From positions 1,302,001 through 1,366,000 of the forward strand of contig NZ_JBHTCQ010000001.1 in assembly GCF_042665525.1 (NCBI RefSeq): a stretch of 64,000 nucleotides of DNA. Reading direction: 5' to 3'. Shown piece after piece: positions 49,147 to 57,374 of this stretch (position 1 is the stretch's first letter; each line of letters begins with the position of its first letter). The stretch comes from Allobogoriella alba. GTDB taxonomy: Bacteria > Actinomycetota > Actinomycetes > Actinomycetales > Actinomycetaceae. The position numbers and the translations under genes are program-made. The notes below the pieces were generated by a model. It saw only the letters and a list, made by a program, of their open reading frames with translations, was not told where the DNA came from and made no database searches.

Positions 49147-51429
49147 ATGGATCGGACGACGGCGGTGGTGGTGGTCGCGGACAGCGGGTACTGCTGTGCG
49201 GTCGAGTCCGCCGGCGGGGTGTGCGGGCATGCTCGGGCTCTGGTGGCGGAGCTGGATCGGGAGGTCTGCGAGGCGGAGATCCGGTGCCTGCTCGACTCCG
49301 ACGTCGAGGGCCTGTTCGGCGGGGACGCGGGGGGCCTGTTCGGCGAGGACGTCGAGACCACGCAGGACGCCGACACCGGGCGCGTCTCGTCCGCCGAGGC
49401 GGCCGCGCCGGACGGGGCCGGCTTCGACGTCGATGGTGATGTCGATGGTGATGCGGTGCGGTTGGGGTTGACGGTGGCGGAGTTGGCGGTGATGGCGCCG
49501 GGTCCGGAGCTGGCGGCGGTGCTGGCTGGTGTTGATGTCGCGGGGTTGAGTCGGGCTGGGCAGGTGGAGGTGTTGGCGGCGGCGAAGCGGTTGGAGGCCT
49601 GGGCGGCCGGGAAGGCCGCCGCCACCGCCGGGGCGCTGTCGCGGGGTTCGGAGCTGTTCACGCATCCGGAGCAGGTCGCCCGGGTCGCCGGCCGGGTCGT
49701 GAATCCGACGGTGGAGGAGGTCGCGATGCGGCTGGTGGTCTCCCGTACCGAGGCGGGCATGTTGGTGCGGGTGGGTCGGGGACTGGCCGGGTCGTTCACC
49801 GACACCGCCGACGCCCTGAACACCGGGCTGGTGGATTTCCGGAAGGCGGCCGCGATCGTGACCGGCCTGGATGGTTCACCGACCGAGGTCGCCTGGATGG
49901 TCGAGCAGGACGTGCTGCCCCAGGCTCCTGGGTTGCCGGCGGCGGAGATCACCCGGCGGGTGGCGGACCGGGTCGTGCAGGTGGATCCGGTGGAGGCCGC
50001 GGCCCGCCACGCCCGGGCCCGGGCCGGCCGGCACGTGACCCACACCAGGGTGCTGCCGGACGGGATGGGCTCGCTGACCGCGGTGCTCCCGGCCGAGGAC
50101 TGCGTCCTGATCGACCAGACCCTGACCACGGTGGCAGCCACGGCCCGTAACGGCGGGGATGGCCGGAGTGTGGATCAGTTGCGGGCCGATGCGCTGGTCG
50201 CGTTGACCCGGGCTGGGATCCTGACCGGGACCACCGGCCCGCACACCGACCCCGAGACCATCCCCACCCTCCAGACCGAAACCGGAGCACCGCCGGTCCA
50301 AGGCGTGCTGCCCGGCCTGGACACCCGCGACGGTGACCACGCGGCAGCCATCGACAAGACCAGCAAGCACGACGCCCGCTCCGGTACGGCCGGCGACGCC
50401 GGCGCGGCGGGTGCCGGCAGCACCGGCGCGACGGACGGCTCGAGCGACCCGAACGCAGGCGCGACGAGCCCCGCAGGTTCTGGTTTGCGGAGCCTCACCC
50501 TCGACACCGCCGGCGGTGTTGTCGCCGGCCGTGCTGGTCGGGCTGGTCGGCGAAAGCGGCGGACCATCCAGGGCCGTTTCCCGGACCTGCCCAAGGGGCG
50601 GGTGCCGGAGGTCGCGGTGATCTCCCCGCTGCTGGCTGCCCTGCTGCGTCACGAGAGGGTCGAGGACCTGCCAGTGGCCCGCCCGCGCATCAACGTCACC
50701 ATCCCCATCGACCTGCTCACCCAGGCCCACGCCGCCCTGAACGGCCAGACCCTGCCCGACGACCCGGGCGCAGCCCTGCCCACGCGGGAGGGGACAACTC
50801 TGCCCGGCGACTCGGGCGCATCCGGGTCCACGCGGGACGGGACGAGTCTGCCCACGGGCGAGGGGACCACTCTGCCCGGCGCCGCTGCTGCCGGTGGCTC
50901 GGATGCGGGTCTGCCGTTCGAGGATGCTGCCGGCCCGGTCGGGACCCTGGGCGGGTACGGCGCGCTCAACCCCGTCCAGACCCTCGCCCTCGCGCTGGCG
51001 GCGGGTGGGACGTGGCGGCGGCTGCTGACCGACCCGGCCACCGGCCAGGTCCTGGATGTGGGCCGGACCCGCTACCGGCCCCCCGCCGGACTCGCCGAGC
51101 ATGTGCGGCTGCGGGACCGGACCTGCCACCGGCCCGGCTGCACCACCGACGCCGAGCACTGCGAGCTGGACCACACCATCGCCCGGTCCGCCCACGGCCC
51201 CACGGCTGCCGCGAATCTCGGCCCGTTGTGCGGGCGGGACCACGCGTTGAAGACCGTCGGCGCCATGCGCGTCACCCAACCCGTCCCCGGCGTCTTCGAA
51301 TGGGTCACCCCCTCCGGGCACACCTACCGCCGCGACACGACTGGGACCCTCACCTTCCTCGGCCTGACCACACCACCCCAGCAGCCTGGCGAGACGGAGA
51401 CCGACGACTACGGCGACCCGCCCTTCTGA
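49147..51429 (+). CDS. DUF222 / HNH endonuclease domain protein (13E12-type)
   Basis: 760 residues, longer than usual. The DUF222 region spans about 110-430 (VAELAVMAPGPELAAVLAGVDV, AWAAGKAAATAGALSR, VARVAGRVVNPTVEEVAMRL, RHARARAGRHVTHTRVLPDGMGSLTAVL). The HNH domain is near the C-terminus: RTCHRPGCTTDAEHCELDHTIARSAHGPTAAANLGPLC...HALK, with Cys pairs for zinc and the catalytic D-H. Two low-complexity inserts, Ala/Gly/Thr-rich at ~400-440 and TLPxxxG-type repeats at ~535-590, stretch the protein. Members are usually multi-copy in actinobacterial genomes and thought to be mobile or selfish nucleases. It interrupts the catabolic region and has a candidate LexA box. Confidence 0.88.
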   Translation: MDRTTAVVVVADSGYCCAVESAGGVCGHARALVAELDREVCEAEIRCLLDSDVEGLFGGDAGGLFGEDVETTQDADTGRVSSAEAAAPDGAGFDVDGDVDGDAVRLGLTVAELAVMAPGPELAAVLAGVDVAGLSRAGQVEVLAAAKRLEAWAAGKAAATAGALSRGSELFTHPEQVARVAGRVVNPTVEEVAMRLVVSRTEAGMLVRVGRGLAGSFTDTADALNTGLVDFRKAAAIVTGLDGSPTEVAWMVEQDVLPQAPGLPAAEITRRVADRVVQVDPVEAAARHARARAGRHVTHTRVLPDGMGSLTAVLPAEDCVLIDQTLTTVAATARNGGDGRSVDQLRADALVALTRAGILTGTTGPHTDPETIPTLQTETGAPPVQGVLPGLDTRDGDHAAAIDKTSKHDARSGTAGDAGAAGAGSTGATDGSSDPNAGATSPAGSGLRSLTLDTAGGVVAGRAGRAGRRKRRTIQGRFPDLPKGRVPEVAVISPLLAALLRHERVEDLPVARPRINVTIPIDLLTQAHAALNGQTLPDDPGAALPTREGTTLPGDSGASGSTRDGTSLPTGEGTTLPGAAAAGGSDAGLPFEDAAGPVGTLGGYGALNPVQTLALALAAGGTWRRLLTDPATGQVLDVGRTRYRPPAGLAEHVRLRDRTCHRPGCTTDAEHCELDHTIARSAHGPTAAANLGPLCGRDHALKTVGAMRVTQPVPGVFEWVTPSGHTYRRDTTGTLTFLGLTTPPQQPGETETDDYGDPPF

Positions 51430-51789
51430 GCCGACCGCTCCGCCGGACCACGGACCGGGACGGCGACGACGATGCGGACGACGTCGTGCGAACCGCGGCG
51501 ACTCTCCCGTACCGACGCAGCCTCGCCAACTGGTGACCGTCTCGCGCCGAACGTTTGCAGCGATCTCGCCGGTCGCGATCTCCTTGGCCGCGATGTCGCC
51601 GGCTGCGGCCTAAGCCCCGAGCCCCGACGCCGACCCGGCACTCGCTCTTCCGCGTGACGAAACACCCCGGGTCCGGCGCGCCTCCCACCGGCCACGATGG
51701 CCCCAGCAACGGAGCTGACCGCCCGCCCGGCGGATCCGACGATGACGTGGCTCCCGCGCGGCCTGGCCCAGCAGGGGAGAAGGGGACAC
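51430..51789. other. 360-bp intergenic region before the ADH/ALDH/UGSC operon
   Basis: No gene of normal composition is visible. The left part has short imperfect repeats of GATCTCGCCGGTCGCGAT type. The right part carries one IclR-type operator at 51648 and a -10 candidate at 51693-51698. GGGGAGAAGGGG before 51790 is the ribosome site of the first alcohol dehydrogenase. Confidence 0.6.
51648..51662. promoter_or_regulatory. IclR-type operator, site 7 (before the ADH/ALDH/UGSC operon)
   Basis: TTCCGCGTGACGAAA fits TTYCG-N5-CGRAA. CACGATGG, a -10 candidate, starts 45 bp after the operator start. No second site was seen 31 bp away. Confidence 0.65.
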
Positions 51790-52950
51790 ATGAGCAGCAC
51801 CGCCGCATCCACCGAAACCTCGCCGGCGCCCGCGGCGCCGCAGCGCATCACCACCAAGGCCGTGGTCTGCCGCGCGCCCGCCACGCCGTGGGAGCTGACC
51901 GAGCTCGAGCTGGACCCGCCGAAGGCGAACGAGGTCCGGGTCAAGATCCACGCAGCCGGTCTGTGCCACTCCGACGACCACATCCAGAAGGGCGACGCCC
52001 CCATGCGCATGCCGGTCGTCGGCGGGCACGAGGGCGCCGGCGTCGTCGAGTCGGTCGGACCTGGCGTGACCCGGGTCGAGGTCGGCGACCACGTGGTGTT
52101 CTCCTTCATCCCCGCCTGCGGCAAGTGCCGGTACTGCTCCACCGGGCGGCAGAACCTCTGCGACGAGGGCAAGAACGCCGGCGTCGGCGTGCTCGCGGAC
52201 GGCACCTTCCGCTTCCACCAGGACGGTGAGGACTTCGGCGGCCTGTGCGTCCTCGGCACCTTCTCGCAGTACACCGTCGTCTCCGAGTACTCGGTCGTGA
52301 AGATCCCCGACGACGTCCCCTTCGACGTCGCCTCGCTCGTCGGCTGCGCGGTCCCGACCGGCTGGGGCACCGCCGTGAACGTCGCGGAGGTGCGGACCGG
52401 CCAGACCGTCGTCATCTACGGCGCCGGCGGCGTCGGCAGCAACGCGGTCCAGGGAGCGGCCATGGCGGGCGCCCAGCGTGTCGTCGTCGTCGACCCGGTG
52501 CAGTTCAAGCGCGACATGGCCAAGGTCTTCGGTGCGACCCATACCTTCGAGACGGCGGAGGAGGCCCACGAGTTCGTCGTCCGGTCCACCTGGGGCGAGC
52601 TGGCGGACCACGCGATCATCACCGTCGGGGTCCTGCACGACGAGGTCATCCACGACGCGATCAACGTCGTCGGGAAGACCGGGCAGGTGACCATCACCGC
52701 CGTCGGCGGGGGCTTCATCAACGAGAACCCCGGCATGCTCATCGGCTTCCAGCGTCGCGTCCAGGGCCACGTCTACGGCGGGTGCAACCCGCTCTACGAC
52801 ATCCCGAGGCTCATCAGCCTCTACAAGTCCGGCCAGCTCAAGCTCGACGAGCTCGTCACCAAGCACTACACGCTCGACCAGGTCAACGAGGGCTACCAGG
52901 ACATGTTGGACGGCAAGAACATCCGCGGCGTCGTGATCATCGACCACTGA
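51790..52950 (+). CDS. NDMA-dependent (mycofactocin-type) zinc alcohol dehydrogenase 1
   Basis: 386 residues of the medium-chain dehydrogenase superfamily. Catalytic zinc ligands are in GLCHSDDH and GGHEGAGVVE; the structural zinc lobe is CGKCRYCSTGRQNLC; the nucleotide site is VVIYGAGGVGSNAVQGAA. The block PVVGGHEGAGVVESVGPGV...FSFIPACGKC and the NPLYDIPRLISLYKSG tail match the NDMA-dependent ADH family, which in actinobacteria often needs mycofactocin to re-oxidise its tightly bound NADH. A ~20-residue low-complexity N-terminus precedes the core. It is the first gene of a seven-gene operon. It would oxidise a primary alcohol to the aldehyde used by the next enzyme. Confidence 0.87.
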   Translation: MSSTAASTETSPAPAAPQRITTKAVVCRAPATPWELTELELDPPKANEVRVKIHAAGLCHSDDHIQKGDAPMRMPVVGGHEGAGVVESVGPGVTRVEVGDHVVFSFIPACGKCRYCSTGRQNLCDEGKNAGVGVLADGTFRFHQDGEDFGGLCVLGTFSQYTVVSEYSVVKIPDDVPFDVASLVGCAVPTGWGTAVNVAEVRTGQTVVIYGAGGVGSNAVQGAAMAGAQRVVVVDPVQFKRDMAKVFGATHTFETAEEAHEFVVRSTWGELADHAIITVGVLHDEVIHDAINVVGKTGQVTITAVGGGFINENPGMLIGFQRRVQGHVYGGCNPLYDIPRLISLYKSGQLKLDELVTKHYTLDQVNEGYQDMLDGKNIRGVVIIDH

Positions 52951-52973
52951 ACCGGGCCCACCAGGAGCGAGCC

Positions 52974-54461
52974 ATGACTCTCACATCCGAAGACACCGCC
53001 CTCGACCCCGACCTGCTGCTGGACGGTGTGCACCTCATCGGCGGCGACTGGGTGCCGGCCCGGTCCGGGCAGACCATCGACGTCGTCAACCCGGCCAACC
53101 GGGCCGTGCTGGCCCGCGTGCCGCGCGGCGGGGCCGAGGATGTCGATGCCGCAGTCGCCGCGGCGGAAGGCGCGCTACCCGCCTGGCGCGACCTGGACGC
53201 CGCCTCCCGCGGCCGGCACCTCTTCGCGTGGGCGGACCTCATCGACGCCCACGGCGCCGAGCTGGACGAGCTGGAACGCCAGGAGATGGGCCGGCCGAGC
53301 TGGGGACCGCCACGGATGGGCGGCCAGCTGCGGTACACCGCCGGGCTCGCGGACAAGGTCCAGGGGCAGTCGCTGCCGACCTTCTCCCCGGACGCCCTCG
53401 CCCTCACGCTGCGTGAGCCGTACGGGGTCGTCGGCGTCATCATCCCGTGGAACGCGCCCGGGCCACAGTTCGTCATGGAGGTCGGCGCCGCGATCGCCGC
53501 CGGCAACACCATCGTCGTCAAGCCCGCCGAGGACGCGCCCCTCACGCCGCTGGCCCTGGCGAAGCTCGCCCTCGAGGCGGGGATCCCGCCCGGCGTCATC
53601 AACGTCGTGACCGGCTACGGGGCCGAGGCGGGCGCCGCGGTCCCCAGCCACCCGAAGATCCGCCGGGTCGGCTTCACCGGCTCACCGGTCACCGGGCGGG
53701 CGGTCATGGAGGCCTGCGCGAAGAACCTCACCCCGCTGCACCTCGAGCTGGGCGGCAAGTCCCCGCAGGTGGTCTTCCCGGACGCGGACCTCGAGGCCGC
53801 CGTCCCGCAGATGACGTTCAGCATCACGCTCAACACCGGGCAGGTCTGCGCGGCCGGCTCCCGCATCGTGGTGCACCGCTCCGTGCACGCCGAGCTCGTC
53901 GACCGGCTCGCCGCCCAGATGCAGCAGGTGACGGTCGGGCCCTGGCACCGGCCGGTGGCCATGGGTCCGCTCATCAACGCCACCCAGCACGAGCGGGTGC
54001 TCGGCTACATCGACGTCGGCAAGGAGTCCGGCGCCGAGCTCGTCGTCGGCGGCGGGGTGCCGCGGGGCGACGGGCTTGCCGACGGCTTCTTCGTCGAGCC
54101 GACCCTGTTCGACAAGGTCGACCCCGCCTCCCGCATCGCCCAGGAGGAGATCTTCGGTCCGGTGCTGTCGGTCATCCCGGTCGACGACGAGGAGGAGGCC
54201 CTCGCCGTCGCGAACGGCACCGAGTACGGCCTCGTCGCGTCCGTCTGGACGCGCGACGTCGGCACCGCCGTGCGCATGAGCCGGCGGCTGCAGGCCGGGC
54301 AGGTCGGGGTCAACAGCGTCCTCGGCGCACCCGCGATCGGCGCCCCGTGGGGCGGCTACAAGAGCTCCGGCTTCGGCCGGACGATGGGCGCCGACGCGGT
54401 CCTCGAATGGACCCAGGTCAAGACCGTCTCGCTGCGCGACGCCGCGCCGCCCGGCCGCTGA
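52974..54461 (+). CDS. NAD(P)-dependent aldehyde dehydrogenase
   Basis: 495 residues, typical length. IGGDWVPARSGQTIDVVNPAN starts the fold, then IIPWNAPGPQFVMEVGAAIAAGNTIVVKPAE (cofactor region), RRVGFTGSPVTGR, the general base in LHLELGGKSPQ (Glu258) and the nucleophile in LNTGQVCAAGSR (Cys292). It ends in PWGGYKSSGFGR. It oxidises an aldehyde to a carboxylate in the cytosol. AGGAG precedes ATG at 52974. It lies between two alcohol dehydrogenases, so it probably takes their aldehyde product. Confidence 0.92.
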   Translation: MTLTSEDTALDPDLLLDGVHLIGGDWVPARSGQTIDVVNPANRAVLARVPRGGAEDVDAAVAAAEGALPAWRDLDAASRGRHLFAWADLIDAHGAELDELERQEMGRPSWGPPRMGGQLRYTAGLADKVQGQSLPTFSPDALALTLREPYGVVGVIIPWNAPGPQFVMEVGAAIAAGNTIVVKPAEDAPLTPLALAKLALEAGIPPGVINVVTGYGAEAGAAVPSHPKIRRVGFTGSPVTGRAVMEACAKNLTPLHLELGGKSPQVVFPDADLEAAVPQMTFSITLNTGQVCAAGSRIVVHRSVHAELVDRLAAQMQQVTVGPWHRPVAMGPLINATQHERVLGYIDVGKESGAELVVGGGVPRGDGLADGFFVEPTLFDKVDPASRIAQEEIFGPVLSVIPVDDEEEALAVANGTEYGLVASVWTRDVGTAVRMSRRLQAGQVGVNSVLGAPAIGAPWGGYKSSGFGRTMGADAVLEWTQVKTVSLRDAAPPGR

Positions 54462-54512
54462 CCCCAGCCCCGACCAGCCCGCACGCACGAGCAGACCAGA
54501 GAAGAGGAACGC

Positions 54513-55631
54513 ATGGCCACGCTGACCACGAAGGCCGCCGTCCAGCACGAGTACGGGCCGTGGGAGATCACCGACCTCGAGCTGGACGACCCGAAGGAGC
54601 ACGAGGTGCGCGTCAAGTTCGCCGCCTCGGGTCTGTGCCACTCCGACCATCACATCTCGGCCGGTGACGCCCCGGTGCGCCTCCCCGTCGTCGGCGGGCA
54701 CGAGGGCGCCGGAACCGTCGAGTCGGTCGGGGAGAACGTCACCCGGGTCAAGCCCGGCGACCGTGTCGTGTGCTCGTACATCCCCGCATGCGGAGCGTGC
54801 CGGCCGTGCTCCACCGCGCACCAGAACATGTGCGTCAAGGGCCTGAACGCGGGCACCGGCATGTTCCTCGACGGCACCTTCCGGTTCCACAAGGACGGGA
54901 AGGACTACGGCGGCTTCTGCACGCTGGGGACGTTCTCCCAGTACGCCGTCGTCTCCGAGTGGGCGGTCGTGCCGCTCCCGGAGGACATCCCGTTCGAGAT
55001 CGGCTCACTGGTGGGCTGCGGTGTCCCCACCGGTTGGGGCTCCGCGGTCTACGCGGCGGGCGTTCGGGCCGGGGACACCGTGGTCATCTTCGGTGCCGGC
55101 GGCGTCGGCTCCAACACGGTGCAGGGTGCTCGGTACGCGGGCGCGAAGAACGTCGTCGTCATCGATCCGGTCGAGCTCAAGCGGGACAACGCCAAGACCC
55201 TCGGCGCCACCGCGACCTTCGCCGACGCCAAGGAGGCGCACGAGTACGTCGCCGCCACCACCTGGGGGCAGCTCGCGGACCACGCGATCATGACCCCCAA
55301 CGCGGTGACCGAGGAGATGGTGAGCGCCGCGGTGATGATGACCGGCAAGGGCGGCAAGGTGACGATCACCGCGGTCGGGCACCTCAAGGAGAAGGCCGTG
55401 CACTTCCCGGCAGGCTTCCTCATCGGGTACCAGCGGCAGATCCGCGGCGCCCTCTTCGGCGACTGCAACCCGCTGTACGACATCCCGAAGCTGCTCGGCC
55501 TGTACCGGGCGGGTGACCTCAAGCTCGACGAGCTCATCACCCGCACCTACACCCTCGACCAGGTCAACGAGGCCTACCGGGATCTCGTCGAGGGCCGCAA
55601 CATCCGCGGCGTCATCGTGCACGAGCAGTAG
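54513..55631 (+). CDS. NDMA-dependent (mycofactocin-type) zinc alcohol dehydrogenase 2
   Basis: 372 residues, a clear paralogue of the dehydrogenase at 51790: same blocks GLCHSDHH, PVVGGHEGAGTVESVGENV, CGACRPCSTAHQNMC, VIFGAGGVGSNTVQGAR and NPLYDIPKLLGLYRAG. The N-terminus lacks the extra ~15 residues of paralogue 1. AGAGAAGAGG lies just before the ATG. Keeping two such enzymes around one aldehyde dehydrogenase suggests two alcohol substrates or two steps. It is followed 23 bp later by UGSC copy C. Confidence 0.88.
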   Translation: MATLTTKAAVQHEYGPWEITDLELDDPKEHEVRVKFAASGLCHSDHHISAGDAPVRLPVVGGHEGAGTVESVGENVTRVKPGDRVVCSYIPACGACRPCSTAHQNMCVKGLNAGTGMFLDGTFRFHKDGKDYGGFCTLGTFSQYAVVSEWAVVPLPEDIPFEIGSLVGCGVPTGWGSAVYAAGVRAGDTVVIFGAGGVGSNTVQGARYAGAKNVVVIDPVELKRDNAKTLGATATFADAKEAHEYVAATTWGQLADHAIMTPNAVTEEMVSAAVMMTGKGGKVTITAVGHLKEKAVHFPAGFLIGYQRQIRGALFGDCNPLYDIPKLLGLYRAGDLKLDELITRTYTLDQVNEAYRDLVEGRNIRGVIVHEQ

Positions 55632-55654
55632 CCCGGCGGCAGGAAGGAGCAGCC

Positions 55655-56203
55655 ATGCCCAACAGCATCCTCGACCCCACCGGCCAGCCGAACGGCCGGG
55701 ACGCCGCGGCGCGCGAGCTCGCCGAGCGCCGCCGCGACCTGGCGGGCGTCCGCGTGGGTCTGCTCGACAACACCAAGCACAATGCGATGCTCTTCCTGCA
55801 GGAGGTCGGCAAGCTCCTGGTGGCGGAGCACGGCGCCGCCGAGGTCAGCGTCGTGGAGACGAAGCGGAACTTCTCCGTCCCGGTCGACCAGGAGATCGTC
55901 GCCCGTTACCGGGACGGCTGCGATGTGGTGGTCACCGGGATCGGGGACTGCGGCTCGTGCAGCGCGGCCGCAGTGGCGGACGGCATCAACTTCGAGCGCG
56001 GCGGGCTGCCGGCCGCCGTCGTGCTGACCGACGCGTTCGAGGCGACCGGCCGGACGATGGCAGGCATCCAGGGGGACCCGGACTACGCGTGGATCACGAC
56101 CGCCCACCCGGTCGCCGTGCTCTCGCCCGACCAGGTGCGCGACCGGGCCCGCGAGCTGCTGCCCCGGGTCGTGGAGAGCCTGACGGCCGGGGCCGCCGCG
56201 TGA
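55655..56203 (+). CDS. UGSC-family (seleno)protein, Cys form - copy C
   Basis: 182 residues. AGVRVGLLDNTKHNAMLFLQEVG starts the domain. The motif is DGCDVVVTGIGDCGSCSAA (Cys89, Cys99, Cys102). FERGGLPAAVVLTDAFEATGRTMAGIQG and TAHPVAVL follow. All three cysteines seen in copies A and B are kept. AGGAAGGAG precedes ATG. Its stop overlaps the partner start by 4 bp (GTGA), the tightest coupling among the three pairs. It stands in an operon of three alcohol dehydrogenases and an aldehyde dehydrogenase. Confidence 0.8.
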   Translation: MPNSILDPTGQPNGRDAAARELAERRRDLAGVRVGLLDNTKHNAMLFLQEVGKLLVAEHGAAEVSVVETKRNFSVPVDQEIVARYRDGCDVVVTGIGDCGSCSAAAVADGINFERGGLPAAVVLTDAFEATGRTMAGIQGDPDYAWITTAHPVAVLSPDQVRDRARELLPRVVESLTAGAAA

Positions 56204-57318
56204 GCGACGACGGCGCGGTGGACGACGGCGCGCCGATCGACCCCGACGTCACCCAGCGCACGATCGAGCACCTCTACGAGCAGGGCTGGTCCGACGGCCT
56301 GCCGCTGGTCTCGGTCAGCGCCCCGTTCGTCGAGCGGTTCCTCGCCACCACGGCACGCGACCCGCAGCACGTCATCGGCCGCATGCCGCAGACCGGCCGC
56401 GTGGTCACCGTTCAGACCGCGGCGATCAACGCCGCGATGGCCGGCTGCCGGCCGGAGTACTTCCCGGTGGTCCTCGCCGCGTGGGACGCCCTCATGGCGG
56501 AGCGGGCCGCGAACGGCGGCGGCTGGCAGTCCACCTCCGGGCCCGCGCCGCTCATCGTCGTCAACGGACCCGTCCGGCACGAGCTCGGGTTCAACAGCAC
56601 CGGCGGTGTCTTCGGCCCGGGCTTCCGGCCCAACGCCACCGTGGCCCGCGCCATCGGGCTCATCGTGCGCAACGCGTTCGGGGTCCGCCCGCACGAGCTC
56701 GAGCAGGCCACCCAGGGCGTCCCCGGGCGCTGGTCGATCTGCTTCGGGGAGAACGAGGAGGAGAGCCCGTGGCCGCCGCTGGCGGCCGAGCACGGCATCA
56801 CCGGCAACGCGGTGAGCACCACGCTGCTGCGCACCTGCGAGTACGTCGACAACCGGCACACCGCCGACCCGGAGCAGCTGCTCGGCGACTTCGCGGACAC
56901 GGTGGGCCGGTCCGGGTCCTGGATCTTCAAGCACGGCATGGCGGGCCTGGTGCTCTGCCCCGAGCACGCCCAGCGCCTGGCCGACGCCGGCTACTCCCGC
57001 CGGGACGTCGCCGCCTGGCTCATCGAGCACTCCGGCCGCACGACGGCGCAGCTCGCCCGGGCGGGCAAGGACCACGCGGACGGGCGGGGCGTGCGGTTCC
57101 CGGGCGCCGCGGCGGGCACCGACGGCACCGACGGCACCGACGGCACCGACGGCGAAGCGTTCCAGCGCACCCTGCCCCCCGTGGACCCGGAGGCCGTGCT
57201 CATCGCTGTCGCCGGGGCGCGGACCGCGGGGATCTCCATGGTGGTGCGGTACTTCGCCGACTGGTCGGGCACGCCCGTGCCGGTGGAGGCGCCGGTGCGC
57301 GCCGAGCAGACGGTGTGA
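56200..57318 (+). CDS. Conserved UGSC-partner protein of unknown function - copy C
   Basis: 372 residues; no named function recognised. Shared blocks: EQGWSDGLPLVSVS; AINAAMAGCRPEYFPVVLAAWDAL with invariant Cys; GGWQSTSGPAPLIVVNGPVRHELGFNSTGG; GPGFRPNATVARAIGL; LEQATQGVPGRWSICFGENEEESPW; CEYVDNRHTADPEQLLGDFADTVGRSGSWIF. Near residue 310 a GTD tripeptide repeat (about four copies) has been inserted by microsatellite expansion. The GTG start at 56200 overlaps the UGSC stop, showing coupled translation and suggesting a complex. It is closer to copy B than to copy A. Confidence 0.76.
   Translation: MSDDGAVDDGAPIDPDVTQRTIEHLYEQGWSDGLPLVSVSAPFVERFLATTARDPQHVIGRMPQTGRVVTVQTAAINAAMAGCRPEYFPVVLAAWDALMAERAANGGGWQSTSGPAPLIVVNGPVRHELGFNSTGGVFGPGFRPNATVARAIGLIVRNAFGVRPHELEQATQGVPGRWSICFGENEEESPWPPLAAEHGITGNAVSTTLLRTCEYVDNRHTADPEQLLGDFADTVGRSGSWIFKHGMAGLVLCPEHAQRLADAGYSRRDVAAWLIEHSGRTTAQLARAGKDHADGRGVRFPGAAAGTDGTDGTDGTDGEAFQRTLPPVDPEAVLIAVAGARTAGISMVVRYFADWSGTPVPVEAPVRAEQTV
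57121..57147. repeat. 9-bp microsatellite inside partner gene C
   Basis: GACGGCACC is repeated three times exactly (57121-57147), with partial copies on both sides, encoding Asp-Gly-Thr units. The length is a multiple of three and keeps the frame. It lies in a linker where copies A and B have no such insert. Confidence 0.85.
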
Positions 57319-57374
57319 CCACCGGGCGCACGAGCCCGGCGCCCGTGAGAAGGACGAGAGGAACGAGGAGCACG

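Noticed and set aside
51472..51657. A 61-codon frame before the alcohol dehydrogenase operon
   Set aside because: Composition is that of noncoding GC-rich DNA. It overlaps the IclR-type operator and has no ribosome site.
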